A DNA stretch of 30,837 nt from Asparagopsis taxiformis (lineage: Eukaryota > Rhodophyta > Florideophyceae > Bonnemaisoniales > Bonnemaisoniaceae), in assembly GCA_030407315.1 (NCBI GenBank), contig JALQPE010002854.1, forward strand, positions 1 through 30,837. Direction: 5' to 3'. Positions within the stretch are counted from its first letter, which is position 1; every line of letters begins with the position of its first letter. The notes below the pieces were generated by a model that saw only the letters and a program-made list of their open reading frames with translations, was not told the origin of the DNA and did not search any database. Position numbers and translations under genes: made by a program. Shown here piece by piece: positions 21,101 through 29,739 of this stretch.

Positions 21101-21609
21101 AGCCCAACACATCGGCCATCCTCACAGACGAAATATGAGCGTACTTGTCCTTTCCTTTTTGGACCCTAGTACTCGTCTCTGAGATCAACGGCGATCATCA
21201 GATACTCAACAAACATCATGCGCCTTTGCAGGCCTGCAATGTCGTTGGATGTCGTCGCTCTCACACGGTCCAGCACAACAGCAGTACTGCTGTTGGTGTC
21301 CGCCACGATAGACTCTTCTCGCATAGGAATCGTAACGCCAGGAGGAAAGACGCCCTTCTCCATTCCACGTACAATTGCCATGCAGCGGTGCGCTCCATCC
21401 AATATCTCCAGAACGCCTTCTCGAAACCTGCCAGTCACGGGATGAGCTGTGTCATAACCGCTGTTGCGAATGCTCTCCATGAGCGCTTCCACATGACTTG
21501 CATCAACATCGCGAATCGATACGAATTTGCTGACTTGATTGGGGTCGATGAACACCCATCCGTCGTGCTTTTCACCGTGATTGTGGAACGTTCCTTCCAT
21601 GGCGAACAA
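18122..21609 (-). CDS. ParB-like domain + beta-class DNA amino-methyltransferase + SET domain fusion
   Basis: Three overlapping minus-strand frames (21609-21166, 21188-18996, 19030-18122) read as one ~1160-residue protein with one-base frame changes near 21175 and 19015. Start: Met at 21609 (MFAMEGTFHNHG). Order: (1) ParB-like domain, DPNQVSKF and LEILDGAHRCMAI (box at 21381-21410); (2) ~350 residues, mostly helical, unknown; (3) acidic linker with NLS-like PQRKKARLERG; (4) methyltransferase with DPPF (19611-19622), VLRPGGHALIY, then MDFFSGTYSTA (about 19057-19089) and RRFIGV. Motif IV before motif I is the beta-class order of N6-adenine/N4-cytosine DNA methyltransferases; (5) SET domain with GGGFGVFA (18577-18600), YLNDCR (about 18330-18345) and DEEIFADYG (about 18147-18172). 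RRFIGVV runs straight into CEKEKRCHD across the second frame change, which supports one fused protein. DNA plus protein-lysine methylation is inferred; YLND in place of the usual NHS box leaves SET activity uncertain. Confidence 0.75.
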
Positions 21610-22113
21610 AGGTAGAGTTTTTAAGAAAGGGATAGTTGGTTGCTGCTTGACCAGGGTGGCGCAAAGCAGAAGTTGGTTGTTTAAAACAAAGTGTCAGCGA
21701 GTGGTAGCACTTCGGTGGCTGTTTCCTTTCCACCCCTGTCCGAACCTTTACAAGATAACTACATCGACTGTTAGCTCAATAATCAATGTAATACTAAAGT
21801 AATACTCAAAATATTTTTCCATGCAATTTATTGGGCCCCGTAACATCTCTAAGCGTATCTTTGTAGTCCAATCGTATGCATCCGACATTCACTTCTAGAA
21901 CGATTATTCACATCAAATTTTATGCTGCAATCAGTTCATGGCAGACATCATCCACACTGACGTGTCAATTTTGTCAATTGTCCATTCTATTTCTACACCA
22001 CCTAAACATCTCTTCTGGACCTTTCCAATCCTCCTAGTATATACTACTCTTTAGCAGAAGGTAACGGTTAGGCTTTCACTAATACAACAATTCTATCCCA
22101 TAGCTATCCCAAC
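21610..22113. other. Divergent intergenic region between the methyltransferase gene and the 22114 gene
   Basis: AT-rich region from which the methyltransferase gene (leftwards) and the next gene (rightwards) would both be transcribed. TATATA at 22038-22043, about 70 bp before the ATG at 22114, is a possible TATA box. No ORF of note. Promoter assignment is inferred from position. Confidence 0.35.
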
Positions 22114-23474
22114 ATGCTTCCTCTCGCTCCAAACGACGTTATAGAAGTTCAATGGGAACTTCGGCCGTTTGGGAGGAAACGAAAAATTGTGTGGTGGTCT
22201 GCAATCGTCAAGGAAATTACTCAGGTCAAGACCGAAACAGACCCATTCCTCCATGCATTGCTCGAATACAAAGCTGAATATGGTTTCGACTCTACCCTTT
22301 CTCAAGTCAAGATTTCAGATCGTAACGAGCTCGTCGACAAGGATTCCGGAAGGGTTCTCCCGTGGCGAAGTGGTGAGCTTCGCAGTATGGACTCACCTGC
22401 ATCCCCAGCAGAGAGAGACCCGGACTACGGCATTGACCACACTCGCCACCGCCACCGCGGCATCCTTCAAGATTGCACTGCGGATCAAATGAAGAAGACC
22501 ATAGCAGAAATGCTGGCAAGATTGGAAAAGCTGGAGTCAGCTGCCAAACATCCTCTTCCCCCTCCATTCGATTCCAACAGCTCCATGACCTCCTCTGCTC
22601 TGACTGTATGTAGCATTCTGTTTCAGAAGCTTGGTGTGTACACGGACAAGCCCCTCTCCCTCCGGATGACAAAATCCGAGCACTCCAGGGGAATGCGACA
22701 AACATCGCAAGAAGAAATCAGAGTACAGGCTGACTGCTCCCTTGCTCAATTCCGCACTATTGCCATTCAATGCAAGGCGAAAGAGAATCGTGATGTTCTC
22801 TTCCTGCCGTCCTTTGAGGACATCACCTTTCCCTCTGGAAATGAGTCGGATCTTTCCATCATTTTCCCCACCTTTCAGGCACTATGTGACTCCATAGGTA
22901 CCTCGCAACACGGGTTCCAGAAAATATTGGTGAAGAGCAGGGCGGAACGCGATGGAGGCAGCTCATCGATTGTCCGAATTTTAGGAAATCTAGTCGACGT
23001 TGACTGCTCTCATGATGCTCCTTCTTCCGCATTTCTCGTCGGCTCATCTGCTTACGTCCTGTCCAGCCCAGACAACGTATGACAGTTCTTTGCAGAGACT
23101 CCTACGAGTTTGACCATGTCAACAATACATTTTTACATCCCCTATGTCTTAGCCAACTATCACAGTCTAGCATCGTGGACTCTTTCCACCTACGTGATAA
23201 GGCTACTGTTACTTATGGAGCAACGTTTTCGTTACTGTGGAGACGTATTCAGCGCCGAGCTTGTTACAGCACTTTCCAGCCTCTATCAACCGCAGAGACG
23301 TTTGGTACACTACATCTACGCTTACCTTGCTGTATTTTCAGTGGTACTACTATATGCCAGGAGCTTGAAGACATTGGCTATGAGGCTATCTCTCGTCTTG
23401 GCTTCAATGCGGATTCAGACACTACCCACCCACCCTCTCCTCCACCTGCCACCTGCAGTCCGGAGCAAAAATGA
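22114..23474 (+). CDS. Unknown protein with weak Tudor-like N-terminus
   Basis: ATG at 22114 (AACATGC) opens a frame to 23082. A one-base change at about 23078 joins it to a second frame ending at 23474, for about 450 residues in all. I do not recognise a named family. The first ~90 residues (DVIEVQWELR, KIVWWSAIVKEI, LLEYKAEYGF, LVDKDSGRVLPWR) have the spacing of a small beta-barrel of Tudor/PWWP type, with a double Trp and alternating hydrophobic strands. A short helical segment follows (MKKTIAEMLARLEKLES). The remainder is rich in Ser and Cys, with alternating hydrophobic strands. It is divergent from the methyltransferase gene and convergent with the 23750-25327 gene. A chromatin-binding accessory is possible but is only inferred from the weak N-terminal pattern and the neighbours. 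Confidence 0.5.
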
Positions 23475-23749
23475 TAAAGCACACCTATCCGTAGTTATCC
23501 TGTTCCTGGGTATTCCATTCTAGAGCTCCTGTGGCCATCAATTTCTAGTAAAGACGGATACCCTCGCCCCTTCCTACTTCGACTATTCCACTACCTGTCT
23601 CTGCGCTGTTCCTTCGACTTGACACTATCGTCTGACTGGTTTCCTGATGTCTCGCACCTATCTACTTCCATCTATTACAAAATTCACCTCAACAGAAATT
23701 TTATTTCTTCATTCTTCGTCTACTACACCGAAACTGGTTTCATCCGATA

Positions 23750-25327
23750 CTACTCCCCTTCATTCTCGATTTCATCATCGACGAATACCTTCACATATTC
23801 TGCATCTCCTCCGTCCTCTTCCATAGACCTGAAGCTCTCCTCCAGCACTGATTCCCCCCCATCGTCTACGTTCAGTTCTTCATATCTATCACGCGATATA
23901 GTCAAAACCTCCTCATTCATGAACCGACTACTCACCCGCTCCCCGGAAGAAGCAGTTTCACTGCTTCATTGATTTCCCGGATTTGCGCTCCTTCCACCTC
24001 TGTTCCACTTTGAAATTTCAAAATCGTTCGGAACCCGTATGCAAGTATGTAGATGAATTGCAAGGAGTATTCTGAACGTCGCAGGAACATGTTCTTATCA
24101 GAACATTGCGTGTAGGCGACTGCAAAGTTCAGTGCAACCTCTACTAAATTGATCCTCCTAGTCAAAAACCTCTTGTCCGGTTCTCCAATTATTTGAACTT
24201 CGTACTCGACTTTGAATAGCATTTCTTTTCGCACTGCAATGAAGTCGCGAAGAATCTTCATATTCTTGTCATCCATTGCTGCACGCTCCGCTGCATTCAT
24301 TTTCCTCTGCGCCGAGTACAGACTTGGAACTGACTCAATGTCCAGCCCACCGTCGTGCAAATGATGCTCCATTCGGACTGAACCTTGAAACCCACTGTAT
24401 AGAACGAATCCAAGATCTCGGATGAACCGGTTTCGCACATGATCTCTGGACTTGTTCATAAACCGGTCACTGCTGTGAGTGCCGATTTCGTCACAGTGAT
24501 GCCTACCTCCTTTCTGTGCAACGGCCCATTGTCTCCAACCTTTCTTCGCTTCTGCTTTCGAGCGGCCCCATCACTTCCCTCGGACGTCCCATGCATTCCA
24601 TCCATGCGAGCAGAGTCCGTTCCGCGAATTGTCTCCTCAATGGTCCCGGTAGTCACATACCCCCGCGCCCTCCACCGTTCGATACCTTCCGACGTTCCAT
24701 TGGAGCTGGAACGGTCTCCTCCCTCTCTGAAAGAATTGTTTTGACACGTATTCTTGATTAAAGAGGTCACAACTTGGCAGCGCAATTCAATGTGGTTCCG
24801 GCCGGCAAGCGTCCTATTGAACACATCCTTTCGCTCATTGCTCTGCCTGGCGAACATCAGCGTATTGATTAGCTGGCATCCGTTGAAATGCCTATCCCTC
24901 TTATCCACCATTGCCTTCGTGTACGTTGGAACACAGCACACAGCACAGCACACACCATTTCGAACGTGAACGATTTCTCCGCATCCTGCGCAATGCGGAG
25001 ACGTTCCCTGTCCTTCTCGGAGGCGATCTTCTTCGGATGTCCTTGTCCCTGGCTCAGAAGCCCATCGACGATGCTCTTGACCTCCTGCATATCGGTGTTT
25101 AGCATGGAGACAGTCTTGGCGACATTTCCGAGAGTCTCGCGTAATTGAATGGTGCTCTTCTCGACGGCATCCATTTTATCACTCAGGGCTTTCAACTCTG
25201 CAGTGATGTTCGAAAAGCCCTCACGCGTTATTTCGGAAAATGCGGCGATGCTTACGGAGGTTTCGGGATTCATCTTGACCTTGCAATTGGAGTTTGCTAA
25301 AAGGAGAATTGCTTTGAAGGATGTCAC
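23750..25327 (-). CDS. Unknown coiled-coil protein with NLS and acidic tail
   Basis: Four minus-strand frames follow end to end: 25327-24869, 24953-24456, 24459-23932 and 23935-23750, with one-base changes near 24945, 24457 and 23935; about 520 residues. The start could be 25327, or 25273 (MNPETSVSIAAF). The N-terminal ~90 residues have heptad-like hydrophobic spacing (coiled coil), e.g. ITAELKALSDKMDAVEKS and VAKTVSMLNTDMQEVKSI. The middle has Gly/Ser-rich sequence and an NLS-like ARKQKRRKVG. The third part is helical (VRNRFIRDLGFVLYSGF, VEVALNFAVAYTQCSDK). The C-terminus is very acidic (EEDGGDAEYVKVFVDDEIEN). No family is recognised. A structural or adaptor protein of the nucleus is the mildest reading. 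Each frame joins at a short shared overlap, so one gene is more likely than four. Confidence 0.5.
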
Positions 25328-25779
25328 GCTTAGTACAGCAGTGTTGTAGCAAATATCATTTCAGTGGATGCATCCATCCTGGTCTACTCTACATAATAAT
25401 AATGCTTCCCAGTGCTCCGTAACGGTTATTTTTCATAATTTAGTGGTGGATGGTGCGTATTCTTTCCTTTGCCACCACCCACGTCCTGTGCATACCACAC
25501 CTCGCTACCAGACTGACGTCTCCTACTAGACACTTTCAATGCAAAGATAGATAGGTATAATTTGAAATGCTAAACTCAACATATTATAGCTACTATGTAC
25601 ATTCTCTCCTTACGGTGAGACAAACCAGATATGTTCTGTTCTCCCAATCTTCCTTTCTCCAACGTCCTATTCAGCATCTAGCTTCCCCGCACCCAACTAT
25701 CTGTAAAGCACCATCACAATTAATATAGTCGTATACCACACACCATTCCAATATTTACCTTCACACCAACACTATGCTC
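25328..25779. other. Intergenic, no gene recognised
   Basis: AT-rich region upstream of the coiled-coil gene (which runs leftwards), leading into the right satellite block. No ORF or RNA is supported. Confidence 0.4.
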
Positions 25780-26160
25780 CATATTTCCTCTAAGTCCACT
25801 CCACCAGACAGTGTTGTCAAACAATGCACGGTACTACCCGCAGACAATACAATTTGCTATCTACACTACTGTCTACAGATTTCCCCAGACAGTGCAGTAA
25901 TACAGTACAATGTATTGTCTCAGACAGTAAAATGTACTGTCTGCACATACTGTCTGGCGGCAACACTTCCGGACAGTAAAATTTACTGTTCTGGACAGTA
26001 AATTTTACTGTTTTTGGTACTGTCCAGATTTCGTGCCAGTTTACTGCTGCAGCAGTATTCTGAAATTTCCAGACAGTAAATTTTACTGTCTCCGCGCACT
26101 GTCTTGGCCAGACAGTAATTTTTACTGTCTCAGACAGTAAATTTACTGTCTGTTTTCATT
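25780..26160. repeat. GACAGTAAA/TTTACTGTC palindromic satellite block (right)
   Basis: Dense, irregular repeats of CAGACAGTAAA and its complement, many paired as palindromes (for example CAGACAGTAAATTTACTG plus TCTG at 26134-26155). The hexamer vocabulary is the same as at 1-335. The block ends abruptly at about 26160, where GC- and CG-rich retroelement sequence starts. Confidence 0.8.
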
Positions 26161-26296
26161 CTCAACACCGTAGTGAACAGAACGACCTGGTGAGCGAGGG
26201 ACGACCTCGCGAGGTATGGCACGCCGCCTACGATACTCCGAAACCCGCAATCTTGACGGGGAGGCCTAACGACAGGCCGCCGAGGCGACTTTCGTA

Positions 26297-26985
26297 ATGA
26301 TACCGGACGTGAACCCCTCCCGCCCGTTGGCGAGCGAACGAAATGGCCAGCGTAATGGCCAGAAAGCGGAGTCTACTGACGACCCTCCGCTGACGAAACA
26401 ATCCACTCGAGGTGGAACGAGTCACGATGACGACCGAGCTTCGGTGGGCTCACGACGAACGACGTGGCGAACGGCCTCGCGCCGGAAAACGCCAGGCGAT
26501 GTAGGGTCACGAGCCATCCACATCAGCCTGAAACCCTTACGTAAAAGGGGACGACCGACGTCGGATGAGTGGTCCTCCGCAGGCTCACCGATTGACGAAG
26601 AGTTACGTAAAGCTCACGGCCGCGAAGGCCAAACTCGGTCACACGACCCCGACTTGGGGGAAAGAAACGAATCCGACGGGCGGACGAACCTCACACAAGA
26701 GGAAGCCTCGCAGACGAGCGAGACGCACGCGCTACCCGGAAGCGCGACGCTTCCGAGCGCGAGAAAAGCCAAGCACGCGGCTTATGCGAAGCGTGTCGGC
26801 GCAAAAGAAGCCGTACGGGCTCATACGGTGAAGCGACGAATCGCTAGCGAAGACGTAGACCGCGCGCCGGTCAGGACTGAACCGTTGGTCCTCGACGGGC
26901 ATACGTACCTACTTGCGTCGAAGCATTATATCGTGTCCGGAAGGATCGGACTAGACCTCGACGTGATGAGGGCGATTACCTTCGC
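26297..26985 (+). CDS. Gag-Pol leader-like region of the Gypsy element
   Basis: Open frame from 26297 (to 27013), rich in Arg, Ser, Thr and Asp and probably unstructured. It lacks a CCHC zinc knuckle and any recognisable capsid motif. It sits directly in front of the protease region and may be the C-terminal remnant of Gag or a Gag-Pol linker. The last part (HTYLLASKHYIV) probably changes frame into the protease near 26960. Function is inferred from position only. Confidence 0.4.
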
Positions 26986-27420
26986 ATGGACACGTGCAGC
27001 GGCTACAACTTGATACGAACAAGTTTACTACCCTACGACTGGGTCGACCGCTGTCTACGTGACGAAGAGCTACCGAAGCTCGGAGACGCCAACGGGCGAC
27101 GTTTGCCTATCGAAGGCGCCATCCGCTTCGTGTCAGGGGCTGGGAACTCGCTGTTCCGCGTAAAATTATTCGTAGCTAACACGCTGGCTGTTCCCGTCAT
27201 AATGGGCACGTCGTTCATGTCAAGCATGTCGATGCTATACGCTGTCGAGCGCAGACAATCGACCTCCATCGGGGGGATACGATACCCATTATCGCGGAGG
27301 GCGATACGAAGACTCCGTACGAGGAGGGGGAAGAGACGAATCCAAACGTGGAGCCCCCGAAACGCCGCGAGCGTAATGCGGCCGCGAATCGGCCGAGCCG
27401 AACGTTCTCGGTTCGCCTGA
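26960..27420 (+). CDS. Retropepsin-like protease region with altered active-site triplet
   Basis: MDTCSGYNLIRTSLLP (26986-27033) matches the retropepsin active-site neighbourhood, where DTG or DSG is expected; here the third residue reads Cys. FVANTLAVPVIMGTSFM (27169-27219) matches the later strand that precedes the conserved G/D of the fold. Asp is retained. The Cys codon (tgc) is one base from ggc (Gly), so it may be a sequencing error or a real inactivating change. After about 27260 the frame shifts. Confidence 0.6.
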
Positions 27421-27760
27421 CGAAGTACACGCGCGTACGGCGATGTCGCAACGGACCGTCAACGTGACGACGGACGCGACCGGACTCGTGTTCCTCGAAC
27501 CGAAAGCGTCGGTGCAGCTGCTTGGCCTGGGCTGCGCATAGCCAACGGAGTGGTCGACGTAGGACCGAGAGAGACGTTCTCTATCATCGTGTCGAACTTC
27601 ACGAAGAAGGACCGCGAATTGCCGAAAGGCGCGACGATTGCGTACGCGGTACGCTCCCCGTTGGGAATCGTCCCACTCCAGCGTGAGGGCGGCGAAGCCC
27701 TCGCGAAGGTTTTGAACCTACCGCTAGTCGACGCGACGACGCGGACAACTACGAACGGGG

Positions 27761-28800
27761 TTGGGCGACGAAACGCCAGACCCGTTGGTCAACGAAAAGG
27801 GGAACGACCCCGCCACGAATTGGCAGTCGACAATCGATTTGTCGCACCTCGACGACGAGGATTTGCGAAAGCGCATCAACGAGATGCTAGCCACACATTC
27901 GTCAATGTGGACGAGCGGACGCCTCGGCGAAATCAATGCTACGGAGCATCGAATCGAACTCGAACCGGGCACGCGGCCCATACGTTCAATGCCCTATCGA
28001 CAGGGTCCGGCCCTACGTACGATAGCCGAGGAGCAGATCACGAAGATGCTCAACGAAGGGGTTATCGAACCCGCGTCCAGCGAATGGGCGTCACCAATCG
28101 TGTTGGTGCCGAAGAAGGACGGGTCCTTCGTTTCTGTGTCGACTACAGACGTTTGAACGCGAAAACGATCGCCGATTCGTACCCACTTCCTCGTATGGAA
28201 GATCGTCTAGACTCGCTGGGCGACGCAGCCATCTTCACGACACTTGACTGTAACGCCGGTTACTGGCAAGTGCCCGTCTCCGCCGAGGACCGTGATAAGA
28301 CACGTTTACGTCTTTCATGGAAATGCGTATCGCTACGTGCGAATGCCATTTGGGCTTCGAAATGCCCCCGCTACTTTCAGCGGACGTTGGACATAATCCT
28401 CTCCGGAGTACGTTGGCAATCGTGCCTGGTTTTTAGACGACGTAATCGTCTTTTCGAAAGACCTCGAGTCTCACCTGGGCCCGTTGACCAGGTGCTTTCC
28501 CTGCTACGCGCAGCAGGAGTCACGTTAAAGCTCACGAAGTGCTCGTTCTTTCAACCACGAGTTGACTACCTGGGGCACGTGGATTACCCCAGGGAAGCTG
28601 CACGTCGCAGCACGGAACAAGGAAGCCTTTCGTACGGCTACGTTCCCGCGAGACAAGACGCAATGTCGATCGTGTTTGGGCGCGGCCAACGTTTACCGCC
28701 GTTTCGTAAAGGCGTATGCCGAGATCGCTCGGCCACTCAACACGATGTTGAAGAAGGACGCTTCCTCCCCCGATTGGACGAATCCAACTGACGCGCAAAC
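27761..28800 (+). CDS. Reverse transcriptase region (frame-shifted)
   Basis: The first frame (27761-28156) has IELEPGTRPIRSMPYRQGP and EWASPIVLVPKKDGS. The frame then changes at about 28130 to FCVDYRRLNAKTIADSYPLP, LDCNAGYWQVP and DRDKT, and later FQRTLDIILSGVRW. The catalytic FLDD box (the YxDD of reverse transcriptases) is split by a frame change in a run of T at about 28433; LDDVIVFSKD follows in another frame. LTKCSFFQPRVDYLGHV and AANVYRRFVKAYAEIARPL complete the thumb/connection. This is a Ty3/Gypsy-type RT; as written it cannot be translated without frame corrections. Confidence 0.85.
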
Positions 28801-28839
28801 GAACGCGTTCGAAACGTTGACGACAATACTGGTGTCGCC

Positions 28840-29313
28840 ACCAGTATTGCACCTTCCGAAGGCGGGACGTCCGTTCATGATCGATACCGACGCGTCGGGC
28901 GTATCAGCTGGGAGCTACGTTGCTCCAGCAGCAAAACGAAGATAAGCCCAACGAATGGGTGCCGATGGGTACTGGTCGAAGACCCTTAACGAAACCGAAC
29001 GCGGTTACTCGGCGACCGAGCGCGAGTGCTATTCCGTCGTCTGGGCGATAACGTCGCTCCGACCCTACGTAGAGGTCATCGGTTCACCGTACGTACGGAC
29101 CACGAAGCCTTACGTTGGCTGATGACGTTGACGGACGCGTCCGGACGACTACTACGATGGAGGCTACGCGTTGCCGAATTCGATTTCGAAGTTACGTACA
29201 GGCCTGGGCGCGTGCATCAGGTACCTGACGCTTTATCACGTGTGATATCTACGTATGATGACGGTCGACCCTCGACGATGACGTACCATCGTACGGGGAC
29301 GCGGTCCTCGTGA
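28840..29313 (+). CDS. RNase H region of the Gypsy element
   Basis: PFMIDTDASG (28872-28901) carries the first catalytic Asp. A frame change near 28920 is followed by GYWSKTLNETERGYSATERE, with the catalytic Glu, and TVRTDHEALRWL (about 29082-29117) with a further catalytic Asp. RPGRVHQVPDALSRV (29203-29247) is the tether to integrase. This is the standard RT-RNase H arrangement of Ty3/Gypsy elements. Confidence 0.85.
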
Positions 29314-29739
29314 CGACTCGCAGTCGTCGACAACCCACACGAAATGGGCAAGGACGATCGACGTCCGCACGTAAAAAGGCAACGAATGCCAGGGGTCACG
29401 ACGACCCGTCGAACGAGACTCGTGATGAACGGACACCAGCCACGACGGCTAGCCACGATGGCCTCGAGTTTCAACCGCGACGCGTCGCTCGATGACGTTC
29501 TTGACGAGGAACCGGATTTCCTCGACGAACAGCGCCGCTGCTGAAGACGATTCGGCACGCGTGCCACCAGCTGACTTTCAGCTTCCCATTACGAGGCGAG
29601 CTTCGAGCTCAACGCGAAGACGCGTTCTGTCAAACGATACTGACACGACAGTCCGAGACGCAGGACGCTGCATTCTTCGAACCACGATGGCCTACTCCGA
29701 CGCCGGAACCCTCACGACAAGGAACGTACACAAATCGTT
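29314..29739 (+). other. Spacer between RNase H and integrase
   Basis: About 430 bp of Arg/Thr/Ser-rich open sequence with no domain I can name, located where Gypsy elements have a variable linker before the integrase zinc finger. Part of the polyprotein, frame uncertain. Confidence 0.4.

Noticed and set aside
23079..23972. Separate membrane-protein genes on the plus strand (e.g. 23110-23523 and 23619-23972)
   Set aside because: The hydrophobic frame at 23110 competes with a frame that continues the 22114 gene smoothly; 23619-23972 is low-complexity Ser-rich sequence antisense to the acidic tail of the minus-strand gene.
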